Below are positions 22,340-35,550 of a stretch of DNA of 64,000 nucleotides, piece by piece (positions within the stretch are counted from its first letter, which is position 1; each line of letters opens with the position of its first letter). Source of the DNA: Delphinus delphis (taxonomy: Eukaryota > Chordata > Mammalia > Artiodactyla > Delphinidae); the NCBI RefSeq assembly GCF_949987515.2, contig NC_082691.1, positions 59,961,740 through 60,025,739 of the forward strand. The letters are read 5' to 3'. The position numbers and the translations under genes were made by a program. The notes below the pieces were generated by a model. It saw only the letters and a program-made list of their open reading frames with translations. It was not told the origin of the DNA and made no database searches.

Positions 22340-24610
22340 TTTATAAAAAGAGTGTGTGAAACTTTGGCTGCCCCAGCAAAGCCACAGACAACCAACCTTA
22401 TATTGGGTCCACTGCGTTCCATAATTATTATTGCCATTAGGAATAATTATTATTTGCCTCATTGAGTTGGCAGTTTGGAACCTGCCTGAGACTGACGGCT
22501 TCTCACAGGAGCCGAAGCACACAAAGGCTGAGTATTCACCCACAAGTGCTTCAACATGTTTGGACGACATCCTTTGCTTGGTTCACTTCATTGTATTTCA
22601 GACACATCGAGCTTCAAATTGAATGAAAAGTTTATCAGATACAAAACCAGCGTGAATGAGCGCCTGCGCTCAGACAGCTTTTTTGATTGGGTGCCAGAAT
22701 TCTTGGCTTTTCTCAAGTCTGGAGATGAGCAGTCTTTTCATGCCACTCTCTTCCTTTAATTAAAAATAGAAAAATAAGTAATAAGATGGGTCTTCACTTA
22801 GAGGCTGGGCTTCAAATGGTACAAGAGGGAAAAGCAGAAGAATGACAGGAACACCCAATGGCAAGGCAGCACGTTCATTTAGGAGGCGGAATAGTTACAA
22901 CCTTAACTTGATTTTTTCCTGATTTGTTTTGCCTCCTTGCCCGCGGACTCTCCGGATTCCAGATTCTGTACTGTTTCCTCGTCCTTTTGCCTTATCATTT
23001 TGAAATAGCTGTGCCATGGGTATCCCCTCCGCCCTCCTTAGGGACCTCAGATAGAATGTGATCAGGTATTTTGAACCATGGAGCCCTCACAACAGAAGCT
23101 GTTCTCGGCGGAAAGGTTCACTGAGTCATTAAAGAAAAAAGAGCATGACAAGATGTTCTTCCAGACGTTGTTTTTCCTATAAGACTTTGTGGGTTTCTTG
23201 CCAAAGTCTATACCAGTCACAGGCTGGCGAGCATTTAAAGAGAGGAGCCCACACCCTTCTGCGTGGGGGTCTGTCCCCTCCCCTTAACCTATTCCTTCCA
23301 GAGTGGAAGTTTGTAGCAATAGCTGCTGAATCAGACCCCTCAAGAGCCTCCTCAAAACCGCTGAATCAGAAGAAGGAAAAAAAACCCAACAGTTTCCATT
23401 CGATGTGTCAGACCCAACACAATTGAGTGAATGTTGACTTTGTCTCCAGACACCCAAACGGTCTGTCCTCCATCCCCAAACCAACTGCGATTCCTAGACA
23501 GGGTCAGGGAAGACCAGGGCAGCCTTGCTGGGCACTAGGCCAGGCACCATGTCTTCAAAATAAATATTCCTCAATCGGTCGGGAATGGAGGCAACTGGGT
23601 ACCCACCTTCTCCCAGATGTGGTGCCTGTATGGGGTGAGTGACAAGAACCTCTCCCCTGTCCTAGGCATTGAAAAGAGATTTCTTTTGTTATTACACTCC
23701 ATTAAGTGGGTTCCTTGGGTGAATACTTCTGTACAAATGAGAAACAAGTGAAAGTTTCACTGTAGTGATTTCCAGGGATTTGTGGTCCTCGATAATATAT
23801 GTATGAAAACTGTTTAGTGGGGAAAATATTACAGAGGAGCATTCCTGTCTGAGTTTTCATAAAAGATGACAAAATCGTGCTGTAGAGAAAAAGAAATCCA
23901 GCACTTTCTCAGTAGCAGTAAAGCTCGTCTTCAGGTTAGATTTCCTGCGAGTGTAGAATTGCCGCTTTTTCATTTGTTCTAGGAATTTAGGGGTAGAGAA
24001 AGCCCAGGGAAATTGGCCTCCACCTGCATGGAGTTTAATAAAGATGGACCCTTAACTTTTTCATTTTCAATGGTAACCTTCACAAGGAACCGCTTTTTTA
24101 CAAAGCCCTGTGGAGTATATTATTTATAGCAGTCCTAATATACCTCATTGTTACTTTTTTATTCAAAGATCCTGTTGTACCACGTCCTTTTTAGTGTTAC
24201 GATAGAAAGTGCTTGTTTTCAGGGTATTTCTTTCTATAGAAAGCATTTGATCCTTCATGTTTTCATAATGAATTTCTCTGGAGTTTTACAAAATCTAATT
24301 GTTGTTAACATTGGTTTCTATACTGATGGGTCTGATGTTTCTTCTACTAAATGTTGTCTCTCCATTAATTGACTTAGCTTTGAGTCCTTTTCTACAGTCA
24401 AGCAATGAAAAGAGCTTGCAGATTTTGTTAATTGTTCCGAATGAGGTGTGTGGTGAGTTTTGGGGAGCTTCCAAACAGAACTGTGTACTGTCAGAGACAA
24501 AAGTCACATTAGATGGCAGACCCCAAGGGAGAAGAGGTGACATCACAGTCTGCCATATGACAACACCAGGGAAATAGTTGTTTTCTCAGCTGCACAGAGA
24601 TTTCTCCCCT
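22340..24610. other. Repeat-poor intronic stretch
   Basis: About 2.3 kb with no recognised repeat, exon or RNA. Open frames of 63-93 codons lack splice context and recognisable motifs. Confidence 0.4.
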
Positions 24611-24639
24611 TTTTCTTTTTTTTTAAAGGGAATTCCTTT

Positions 24640-24937
24640 ATTTTTATTTTTTATTTGTTTATTTATTAATTTATGGCTGTGTTGCGTCTTCGTTTCTGTG
24701 CGAGGGCTTTCTCTAGTTGCGGTGAGCAGGGGCCACTCTTCATCGCGGTGCGTGGGCCTCTCACTATCGTGGCCTCTCTTGTTGCGGAGCACAGGATCCA
24801 GACGCGCAGGTTCAGTAGTTGTGGCTCATGGGCCTAGCTGCTCCGCGGCATGTGGGATCTTCCCAGACCAGGGCTCGAACCCGTGTCCCCTGCATTGGCA
24901 GGCAGATTCTCAACCACTGTGCCACCAGGGAAGGCCC
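24640..24937 (-). mobile_element. CHR-1-like longer tRNA-derived SINE, antisense
   Basis: A longer CHR variant (about 300 bp) with a 'tttatttatt' type tail side, 'tatggctgtgttgcgtcttc', 'gagggctttctctagttgcg' and the end 'gccaccagggaaggccc'. It is more diverged than the 200-bp copies. A possible weak duplication is 'c(T)8-9aaa' at 24615-24627 and 24943-24954, but low complexity makes this uncertain. Confidence 0.9.
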
Positions 24938-25971
24938 CCCGCCTTTTTTTTAAATGACTGCCTGGTATAAAAGATGAGCAGGTAGATCCCAGCACATTAT
25001 CATGTGATGTCTACGTGCCATGTTATAAAGATGAATTATTAGAATACTAGAATCCACTCAACCATTCAGGAGCTGCCAAAGGCGAGGGTTGTGGCGATTG
25101 GCCAGGTGGGCAGGGCACCCCATCTCCCAGGTACCCCCTCACCCAGAGCAGTTCCACATTTATTCACTTAGTTGAGTTTCTACATAAACATTTCTCTTGA
25201 TAAAGAGTTCTATAGCAAGAAAACAGTTTGAAAACTACAGGCTTAGGAGATTCTTCTCTGTATATGTACTAGGAGAGAAAAGGTGAATTCTTGGATGTGC
25301 TGATGCAGGCATCATCTTGAAGACCACTTCCCCAGAGAAGTAGTGATACCTTCGCCATTGTGGAGGTAAATGAGATTGGAGAAACAAGCTGTGGTTTCTG
25401 AAGTGAGGCCGTGGTGAGGGGAATAAACCATGAAAGAACTTTTAGCAACTGAATGGGAGGAAGAAAATTGTCCAAAGGTAAACATAAAGACTTCATGGAA
25501 ATCTATCCATTTGAATCTCTCAGCAAAAGGTAGAACGACCACAGAGGAAATTGTACTGTTTCAGTTCACTCTTTTAGGCAGATGCAGTAACACTTGGGAT
25601 CACAGGGTCTGAGGCGCTGAGACCCAGGAGGGCCAGAGAGGCAGCACCAATGGACCGAGGACCCCAGATGCCCTTGCGTCGCCCGTCCACCTTCAGTCTG
25701 CAGATCTCCTCTCTTTGCCTAATTCAGTTTAGCTCTCTAGGACTTTACTAGTATTTTTTCTCTCTGCAATTTCACCCGTCCCACAGTCCAGCCTGAACTC
25801 TGCCCCTCAGCATACCTAGAACAGTATAAAGGCAACTTCCTTGGAAGCCTCCGCCCCAGTGCTCAGCCCCTAGGATAATCCCTTACTTCTTCCTCCTTCG
25901 CAGGCCCAGCATGGCCTGTCTCATAGGCAAGCCTCAGTTATTTTCACCTTTAACTATGGTACATGTGTTGT

Positions 25972-26422
25972 TGTGAGTCGAATTGCATCCCCCCAAAAGA
26001 TCTGTTGAAGTCCTAACCCCGGCTGCATCAGAATGTGACCTTATTTGCAAATAGGATCTTTGCAGATACAATCAAGTTAAGATGAGGTCATACTGGCTTC
26101 TGGGGGGCCCTAAACCTGATGATTGGTGTCCTTATGAGAAGGCCACATGGAGACACCAGGAGGATGCCATGGGATGGCACAGGCAGAGACTGCAGTGATG
26201 CAGCCATAAGCCAAGGAAAGCTAAGATATGTCAGCAACTGCAGCAGCCGGGAGAGAGCCGGGAACAGATCCTCCCTCAGCGCCTCCAGAAGGAGCCAACC
26301 CTGTGATACCTCGACTTCCGACGTCTAACCTCCAGAGCTGCAAGAGAATCAATTTCTGTTGTTTTTAAGCCACCCAGTCTGTGGTAATTTGTTATGACAG
26401 CCCTAGGAAACTAATACATGTG
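25972..26422 (+). mobile_element. MaLR (MLT1-type) LTR, sense
   Basis: Sense-oriented solo LTR: 'gaattgcatccccccaaaag', 'atctgttgaagtcctaaccc', 'gaatgtgaccttatttgcaa', 'aagccacccagtctgtggta' and the end 'gcccta...aaactaataca'. It covers nearly the whole LTR. No adjacent internal sequence was seen. It is the mirror orientation of the LTR near 16.3 kb. Confidence 0.9.
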
Positions 26423-27051
26423 TCTTCATGTAATTATGGACCTGTTTGTTTTGCCAACAGAATTGTGGTTAAAAAAAAAAAAAATCTCTTACTCCATTCT
26501 CCTTTTATTCAACTGTAACAGATGTATGGATAAAAACATTAAGTGAAAAAAACTAACTAGGAATAAAAATAAAACTACTCTCTGGAGTAGTGGTATCTTG
26601 GAGTCGGGACCTGTTCGGTGGGACACCCCCAAATCTCCATTTGTACAGAAAGGGAATAAAGATGACTGCTCTCCATCAAACAGATCCCCCATTAATATAT
26701 TCTAATGAAAGATATTATTAGAGATGCATTTTACCTGGGCTTCAAACCTGTACTGCCATAAAATCCACTTTGAGGGGAACAGGGGAGAGTTTTCTTTAGA
26801 CATGCATTCTCTGCTCAGTGGTATCTGCCAGATTCTGAAGTATACACTTTTTGTTAATTAAGCTGTCCACTCTGTAGTTTGCAACGGAGGGAAGATCAAC
26901 AATGCACGTAGCTATAGGGGCTTTTACACTCAGCCTTCCAGAAGTTTTTAGCAGCTAATGACATTCCCTGAACATTGAAGGCAAGGTCACCCATGACTGG
27001 TCTGAGGAAGGACAGTCCAGGGTGATGGGTTTTTTGGTTTTGTTTTCCTGT

Positions 27052-27054
27052 GTG

Positions 27055-27107
<53 letters not shown>
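27052..27107 (+). repeat. (GT)n microsatellite
   Basis: About 27 uninterrupted GT units. Its purity suggests it is length-polymorphic. Confidence 0.97.
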
Positions 27108-27108
<1 letters not shown>

Positions 27109-27109
27109 C

Positions 27110-30100
27110 TTTAGACAGTGAGCTTAATCACCAAGAGATTTCTTTTAGGTGGTACCTAATTCCTTTCAGCCCTTCAGCCCGCGGGCTGGTGCTCATTTTC
27201 ATGACTGATCAGGGTTTTAGCTGCTGTTCTCCTAATACACGTTTTTGAAAAAGGAAGTAGCTTATGTGGCGGCACTGTTCTTTTGATCTGTTAACTTTTC
27301 TTAATTCTTTTTGAAGCATCCTTCTGCCTCCATCTCTGGCTCTGAGTGATTTAAAGGAAAAATCCTGAAGTTTATATGCTCCAAGAAACCTAATGCTCTG
27401 AGAAATCCAATAAAGCCCACCGCCAGAATTGTGTCGGGAGGCGAGCGGGTACGAGATGACCACCCAGAGCGAGCGCCCGGATGGGAGGGCGTTAAAACCA
27501 AGTAGACAGATATCTGTCTGTGAGTCCACCACTGAGCAGGGTTTGCCAGCTATAGATCCCTGTGAAGGTGGGACTAGACTGACACTGACTCAGCATTAGC
27601 AAATTTCTTATTTGCAATCAGGGAAGTTTATTCACTCCTCAGTGTAAAGAAACAAGGGCTCTTCTTGCCCTTCGCATTCCCCCCCCCCACCCTTACTTAG
27701 CAGCTTTGTTTGAATTTTCACACCTTAGGAACTTTGCGTTTTTTTAGATCTAGAGTGATTCTGGGTTTTCTTTCTCTTAATGGGCTCATCAAATCACTAT
27801 GTCACCTCGATTCCTTCATATTTTTAATAAACCTGAAAACGGAAGCAATTCCGCTGGCCAAGCCACTGAGGTGCTGTGTTGTGACACATCCTCAAGCTCA
27901 TGCTGTTTGTGATCTTCATCCTTATTGGTCAGAACTCTGGTTGGGTGTTTTCCAAACGTGGGTTCCTCTCCCGGTCCTGGTGAAAGCCCCGTAGATGAGC
28001 GTGGTGGCCATTATGGCAAGAGGAGAGGGGAGGAAGCAGAGAGTTCCCCGGAGCTGCTCAGAACTCTGGGAGGGATCCAAGATGTTCTGATAATTTTCGT
28101 CAAATAATAACTGTGAAGAAACTTCCCGCAGTTCAGACCAGTAAAAGCAATGGGATAATTGTTCCTGTCAGCTCTCTGACAACTCCTGTGTCTCCCCAGC
28201 TGAGACATAACAATGGAACTCTTCGTGTGGCTTATTCTATCCTTTTGTGCTTTATAACTTCCATCAGAAGTAGAGAATGATTAGGGGCAAGAGCAGGGTC
28301 AGGATAATTTGATCACTTTCACCAGCAAGCATTTTTCTCTGGCATGATAAAGACAAGCAGGAAGGCATCATGAATCTCAGACTTTGAAATGATTAAAAAA
28401 GTCCAACCTAAATACAAAATAAGTTTTCATTTACTAAGTCTTCTAAAAACTGATTTGTAAGCAAACCAGTAATAATCACATTCTGGCTGGTGGCAACAAG
28501 TGGGAAAGAATGGGACAGCCCAGCATGGCCTCAGGGCATGTTTTGTCCATCCCACAAAACTACCTTCTGGTCTGGCATCACTCTTCTCGCCTGGCAACTG
28601 CCTGGCTCAGAAGGGCTGCAGTCTGGAGTGTCCTGGCAACACCCCACAGGGCATTTCTGATGGCAGAAAACCAGACCCAAGGTGGAGAGAGTGGTCCAGC
28701 CCTGGCTTCTGGCAGTGAGCCTCTTGCTATGTGACCAATCATACATAAGATCAGCTCAAATGTTACTGTAAAAGGTGGGTTATTAAATCCATAGGATTCT
28801 AAATAGTTCAGTTATTTATCTACACTTGACTTTATTCCAAAAAAAGGACTTACAGAGACTTACAGAAAGCACAGTACAACAGTATTAAAAACAAACACAA
28901 AATCTGTGGAAGAAAGGAAAGCAGTGTGAGAAAATTCTAAATGAGATGGAAAGACACTGAAATAGTTTGCTGCTAATGACTCTTGTCATGATTGCTATCA
29001 TCTTTTAAGTAAAATCAGTGTCTGAGTCTGCCAGCACGGAGCACTTCTGTAGGAGAGCACTTCTATAGGAGTCATCAACTTTTAGGAGAGGAATGAAGCT
29101 TGTTTTTGGCTCTGCAGTGGATTTTTTTAGGTATACGTTCAACTTCATCTAATCATTGGTACTGTGTATCATCAGCATACTGTTTTGGAACATGTGTTTA
29201 TGAGCACTGAAAGAGTAGGCCAAAGGTAGCAGGATTCTTTGGGAATTAAAAAAAAATAAGTTTTGTAAAACTAAGCAGGCCATTGTGGAGGTGGACTGAG
29301 GGGGGGGTGGGAGGGAGGGCAGACTCATTAGCATCCTGATATAAAGTTCTAAGCAGCGAATAAGAGGCTTAAATACATAAAGAGCGAGGCTAAATTTGGG
29401 CCAATTTCCTGTGAAATCTCTTGTGTAATATTTTCAATTTGTGCTTGTTTAATGTGGTTTATTTTCCTAAGGTTCACGGTATAGGTTTTAAATTCAGCCT
29501 TGACTACACACATGTGTCGAGAGGTTATAAAACGAGAACCAGCTCCGACCAGTCTCCAACTGGATGCCCTTAGGTGGAAAACATTACCTCCTTTTCAATA
29601 CCTAAAATTTCTTCATGGGCACTGACTTAATCTTCTTCCTATCCAGTTCCTGACTACTTTTCCATCACCTGGTTTCACCAGCACCTGTCCAGTGACATTG
29701 GTTAGTGCACCTAAGGATGCTACAAGGCCTCTTCACTCCAGATCAGGACTCCAAGGCTATTTTGGGCAGGCCTGACCCCTCTGTGAAATCTCAAATTCTT
29801 GACACAGAGGGATAATTCCACCCTTTCCAATTAAAAATAGAGAAAACACCTCAGGCCCTCCAGAGGGCTCTGATTTGCAGTACCAAGTTCTAATTTTGGC
29901 CTCTGATGTCCTGGATCACATCTACTCTAGGATGGGGCCATTTCCTATAGATAGCAGTAGTGTTTCGGTGACTTGAATATAGTATGCAGGACCTATATTG
30001 TAAGTCAGACCTTAATTAAACTAGATAGGACCTCTCTGTTGTTTGTGGCACTTACTATATCAGACCTTGTCTTATAGTTACCTGGTGTTTGTCTCTCCGT

Positions 30101-30810
30101 CTAGGCTTTAAGTCCTTAAAACAAAGATTGTGGTGTATCTCCTGCAACACCCAACATGCTACATAATATAGAAGACTATATACTACTGAAAGTGTGCTTA
30201 TACATGTGGGTATAAAGTTGTCGAAAAGAGACGACATGTATATGCCAAGTTTCTTAATTTAAACAGTAAGAGATCTATAGGAGGGATAATAAGTTGCCCG
30301 AGTGTTTTTATCTCCTTCATTACGTTACCATTCAACAAAATATTCATCATTCATTCATTCAGCTAACTTTTACCAGGGACCTTTTTTTTTTTTTTTCCTG
30401 AAGGTACACAGGCTTCTAAGTCTAGGTTGTAAAACCAAATAATACTGTTTACAGTTCTAGTTTCATTTCCAGCTGTACCTGTGGTACAGGGTGCAGTGAT
30501 GTTGAAATCGGGCATCTTCTCTTTGCCTCCACTGTATTTTCTTACCTATTCTTTTGACTTCTGTTTTCTCTTGGCATGAGTCTTTCTCAAGACTGTGGAT
30601 CTGGGCTACGAATGGTCGAGTTATTCTCCAAGCCACTGTTTTCCCTGGAAGGGACAACCTAATTCTTAGCTGCTGCTGGCTTTCTTACTGAGGATGTAGT
30701 CTCTCTCTTCTCACCTGCCCACCCAGCTTTCTAAATAACTCAAGTGTGGTGTCAGGAAACTAGCAGCCTAGAAATGTGAGCCTCACTTTATGGTCACTTT
30801 CCCCCTGACA
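27110..30810. other. Intronic stretch, mostly unassigned
   Basis: No repeat family was confidently recognised in about 3.7 kb. A G-rich motif lies at 29300-29319 (separate entry). The segment 29500-29990 could be a diverged LTR but I could not name it. Confidence 0.4.
29300..29319 (+). other. G-quadruplex-type motif
   Basis: Eight G bases, then three further GGG runs separated by single bases. Four runs with one-base loops match the standard intramolecular G-quadruplex pattern, on the sense (mRNA-like) strand of the intron. Confidence 0.7.
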
Positions 30811-30814
30811 TTCT

Positions 30815-31130
30815 ATTACGAGAATTTTCAAATATAAGAAGCTTCAAGAATTATTTATTTACCACCTAGATTCTACAATAACCATTGCACTATACTTGCT
30901 TTATCATATATTTGTAGATTTATCTGTCTCTCTATCCATCCATAAATCCTTCTTCTTTTTTTGATGCCTTTCAAAGTAAGTTGCAGACTCAGTCATTTTA
31001 CCCCTAACCACTTCAGCATCCGTATCACTAAATAGAATTCCTTATTTAGTTATGGTTCTTTTTCTGTCGTTGAAGTTTATAAAGAGTAAACTGCACGGAT
31101 CCTAAGTATGTTAACGGCCACATTTAATGT
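30815..31130. mobile_element. Old L1M-type LINE fragment
   Basis: 'atgcctttcaaagtaagttg', 'cagactcagtcattttaccc', 'accacttcagcatccgtatc' and 'gagtaaactgcacggatcct' match a segment common in old mammalian L1 (L1M) copies. Orientation and subfamily were not resolved. Confidence 0.5.
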
Positions 31131-31439
31131 AGGATATCATTTTCTTTTCAGTTTTTCTCATTATCAGTAACTAATCACGAAGCTAAAAAAAAAAGATTCT
31201 GTAATATCCAAGGTTAGCATATTTAGGTGGTGAGTATTCCCGTAAGTTTTTCTTACCTGACAATATCTGTTCTAGTGTGAAAGGGGCAGGAAGAGAAAAG
31301 GAGTGTGTGAGGCTTACATGTTAAAGGCCTCGCTTTGTAGACAGACGAACAGCTCCTTCTACCACCTCTGTATTCACTAACTTTTTCTTCGGTACCTTGT
31401 TGCTGCAACAGTAGGAGAGGTTGTATATGTGGTGGTAAG

Positions 31440-31655
31440 GGACACAAGTTTTGGCATCATAGAGCCTAAATTCAAACTCAAGTCACATTGACCTTGGACA
31501 AGTTATATTTAATCATTGCTCAGTGCATCTGTTCCCTCTTCTGTTAAAATGAGGATAATATTACCATCTGAGGTTGTGATAATTCAATAAGATAATGGAT
31601 GAAAGTTATCTGGTACATAGTAGATGCTCAATGATATTAATTCGTATCATTATTA
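31440..31655 (+). repeat. MIR SINE, sense
   Basis: 'ggcatcatagagcctaaatt', 'ttgaccttggacaagttata', 'aaaatgaggataatattacc' and 'acatagtagatgctcaatga' give a nearly full-length sense MIR. Confidence 0.8.
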
Positions 31656-33479
31656 CCACCTAAATACCAGCTCACTGTGTGGTTAGAGGTAAGTGCATAG
31701 GTGTGTAGTTAATTCAGAAAGACTTTAATTTGGTAATCTTCAGTTTTCAGATTACCAAAGTGAATCTTTTGTGTGCTCAAGGAATTTTTGAGGAAATACT
31801 GAAAATGTATTTTCCTCACTGTTTTAACGGAAATGAACACTATTTAGTGTCGACTGAGATGTCTACTTTTGTGTCAGACAGCATAACCATTGGCTTTTCC
31901 TCACAGTGTCTCCATCTTGTGTCCCCGGGGTAACGCCTTACCTAGGAAGGGAAGAGCAAGAGACAAAGGATATCATGTTTCCTCCACACAGTTCCCAGGG
32001 CTTTCTTTGCAGCCTGAAGTCACAAGGTGGTTTCTTTTGTGCTCAACCACAATACCATTCCTTCAAGCAGCCAGGCTTAAAACCCAGTAGCTCCCTTGGC
32101 TTCTCCGCTCCACTGCCCCCCATCTTAGATCAGCTGCACATTCATCTGAATTTGCTCCGTACTTCCCTGCCAAGCCTCACGTGTTGTGGTGGCTTGTATG
32201 GTAACACTCAGAAAATATCTGTTGATTCGCTTAGGTCATGTGGCTATTTCTGAGAAACCTACATGGGGAAAGTTCAGCTCTTCCTAGGAACCAAACCGCA
32301 GTTGCTTGCTGCTTCTGCCTGCCTTCAGAGGTGATAAGGGGAGACCAGTTTAGGAAGAGTTAGAAGCTGTGAAAGCTGTTCTAGAAGGTAGACACCGTCC
32401 AAGGAAGACTGGCCACAAAGTGGCATCAAAAGACCCACAATGGGACAATCTGAGGCTAAAGCCTTCTTACTGAGTCAGAAAAGGACAGCTGTTGGGCATC
32501 ACTGACCGTGGGGAGTGGAGGAAAGTGGCAATTCTGACATGTGGCTGATACAACGTTAGCAATTTCCCAGCTCTTCGTGTGTGGAACCTGTGTGCTCTGG
32601 GTGTGCCAGACACTTGCTAGCACAAGTGAAGATGCCCTGAGGGAGTATGCAGGGATTTCCAACCTTGCTGAGTTTAGAGAGTCATAAATGGGATGGAGCT
32701 GTAGTGTGGTCAGTGTGGGTTCTGAAACTAGAGTTGAGGCAATTCGGATCCTTCAGCCCCTTTAAGTTAGTCTTATCGGATCAGGCCATCACGGAGCAGA
32801 TAGACAGGTAAGTCTCGGAGACCTCTGAACCCAATTAAAGTTATACCACAAAGAAATCAAACTCATGTGGTTTGCATTTCAGAAAGCTACATTTGGTGGG
32901 CTGTTCCTGTTTTAATTCGGTAACCTAATGCAGACCATGTGAACATTTGAAACGCTTTTAACAGTTAAACCAGCTCAAATAACACAAAACCAGAGCAGCA
33001 ATAAAGAATGAATTAAAGCTGATTGCAACTGTGGCCAACATAATTTTTTTTTTTCCCTTGCAAAGAACCTGGGGGGAATAGAATGCAGGACCAGTGGGGG
33101 AAGAGACTGGTATCTCCATTTTCAACTTTGAGTAAAGCAGCAGGCACTTTGACTTCTTTTATTTCTTAAGCAAATGTTTGAAACAGATCAACTTAGAAGG
33201 TATATTTAAATCTTGAAGGGGTTTGCGATGAGGGAGCAAAGGGGATTGACATCCTTTAGAACTGATAGCTTGGTAGTTGGTAGCCCCGCATTCCCTCTGC
33301 TAAGTCGGGCAGTGGGCAAGGGCATGGTGCTAAGCCTACAGAGGTCAAGAGTTCAATCCTGCATGGGTCACTTAGCCTCATACTGGAGGAGGTGGGGAGG
33401 CGAAACTTGTTTGAGTGCCGTAGCCGGTACTTCCAAGTGTCTACAAAGGGTCGCCCAGGAAAGAGAAGCTGAGATAACG

Positions 33480-33715
33480 ATAGTGATCAGTCAGTGTGTT
33501 CCATGTACCGGGCACTATTCTAGGTGCATTCAAGGCCACCTACCTAACCTGGCTACTAAATTCATCTGTGCCTCAGTTTTCTTATCTGTAAAATGGAGAT
33601 ACAATTATTATTCTTATTTTACAGATGAGGAGAGAGGCACAGAGAAGTTCAGTTACTTTCCTAAGGTTGCATAGATAATAAATGGCAGGAGTAGGATTCA
33701 AACACTGGTAGCCTG
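33480..33715. repeat. MIR-family elements, mixed orientation
   Basis: 'gtaccgggcactattctagg' and 'ctgtgcctcagttttcttat' are followed by 'cttattttacagatgaggag', 'gaggcacagagaagttcagt' and 'aggattcaaacactggtagc'. The last part is a clear antisense MIR. The earlier part includes a short sense piece. Confidence 0.65.
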
Positions 33716-35550
33716 GTATGCATAGCTTCAGCACCACAATATACCACTCTAGCAAGTTAAGGAACTCGAAGACAAATCCAGTTGCGAATAATGTGAACAA
33801 ATGACATAAGCCTCATCCTAAGTTATTAGCCTCTTGCCCAAAGAGGATTGACTGCACCGATAACCACATCCAGACATCACAGTGTGCTGTGCGCGCTTCA
33901 CAGTAATTTCTCCGTTCATGTTGGTTGAACTGAATTTTATACACACCTGGAGGACACCTCCCAAAAAATGGTTGGCGTGCTCCATCCATGAATGGAGAAA
34001 TTTCTATGAATCAAATCTAAAAGAGATGGTGAGTGTCCACTGAATTTATTTCCATGTAATTCCAGGCACTTGATGGGAGAGCCATGGGGTGTGAGGATGG
34101 CAGCTTGGGCCCAGCCCTGCGACCTGTGCTGTAGGTGATAACTAACTAACCGCCTGCCCCATTCCCCAGAGTGTGCTGACTTTGTCAGAGATCCAAGGGA
34201 GTAAGGACCCATTAATGTCAGATCCATTAGCGACAGAAAGCCTGCCAAGTGGGAAAGAGTGAAACTACAGGAAGAAATTTTATTTGCAAACTCCTGAGAG
34301 GTTATCACCAGCAGCAGGGAGCCAAAGAATCACTGGTGGGCAAAGGGGCTCCACTGAACCCCTGAATTTGAGTTCCTTCCGGAGCAGTGGGAAGCCAGCC
34401 ATCAATCTCTTACGCAGGCAATGCTCAGTTCATCTGCCTGACTTTCACAAGCACTCCTCCCCAGAGGATGAGGAATCTACCTCCTTTCTCCTTATAAAAT
34501 GAAAACTGGTGTCTACATTGCCGGTTAGACCCCCTGAACAAAACAGAATTATGAAGTATAAATAAAAAGGTAAAGCTTACCACTGGTTTCTTTTTCTTAA
34601 CCTCGTAGATAAAGTCAAATGGTTAATTATAGTATCTTAGACTAGGTAACTGTTTTCACCGCCCCTGCTCTATTATTAGTGGGGAGAAGTGGATTCAGAT
34701 ACTTGATGAATATGATGTCTGTTTGACTTGAAGGTAAAGGAAATCTAGTTTACCTCCTTCTACAACTCTGGTTTCAAGGATTACAGCCCACTTAACTCTC
34801 ATTAAGGCCTGGATAAACATAGGCTGCCTATCTCCTAAACATTCCTCAGGTTATTGGTCTAGTTACAATTAGCTTTCTGGAGAAGTTTTCAACTCCTCCC
34901 GATTTCCCCAGGCCGACCCTGCCGTCTTCCTGTGGCGCACCTATGTGACTTTTAGCATGACACTTACCCAGCTGGACTGGGCATGTCATGTGCCTGGAGC
35001 TCTGTAGATGATGATTAAATAATCAGTGAAGAGTACATGGTGATTGGTGTAGGCAGAATAGGATCTTGATTAACATTAGGGATAAAAATCTGTTTTCTCT
35101 CTAAGGAAGATTTTTCATATCAAACTCTATTTCAGCACCTGCTTCCAGAGAACCCAACCTGTGACAGGCTCCTTCATACCTATGTGGCCCAGATAACCAA
35201 ATCCCTTGACTTCCAAACAGTTTTAAATTAATTCTTCCTCCTCATTCAGTCTTCTCTGCTAGAATTTAAAATTTCTGGTCAGCAGCCCCTGCAAGCCACT
35301 CTAGCTATAGGAGGACACAACATTCTCTGAAACTTCATATGGTTCAGGAACACGAGTTGTCAAAAGATCTTCTTACATCCCACTTGGGTCCTTGAACATC
35401 CTTAAGTTATTCTAACTCTAGTCTTTCAGTAAATACTTCTTGAGCATCCCCACCTTCCAACCCCCACTATCCAATGTCTGTGTTCTCCTCTATGAAAAAA
35501 TATAGTTTACATATTATGCATATATATTTTTCATATATATTTTATATATA

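Noticed and set aside
16262..26422. Endogenous retrovirus coding sequence between the two MaLR LTRs
   Set aside because: The LTRs are about 9.3 kb apart, in opposite orientation, of the non-coding MaLR type, with ordinary intron and SINEs between them. They are independent solo LTRs.
32700..32815. Perfect-looking splice donor 'cag|gtaagt' at 32808, possible hidden exon or recursive splice site
   Set aside because: The sequence before it lacks a polypyrimidine tract, so it does not look like a recursive splice site, and no convincing acceptor bounds an exon. Such motifs occur by chance in 64 kb.
33213..33674. 153-codon open frame on the plus strand
   Set aside because: The last third is a MIR translation and the rest shows no family resemblance.
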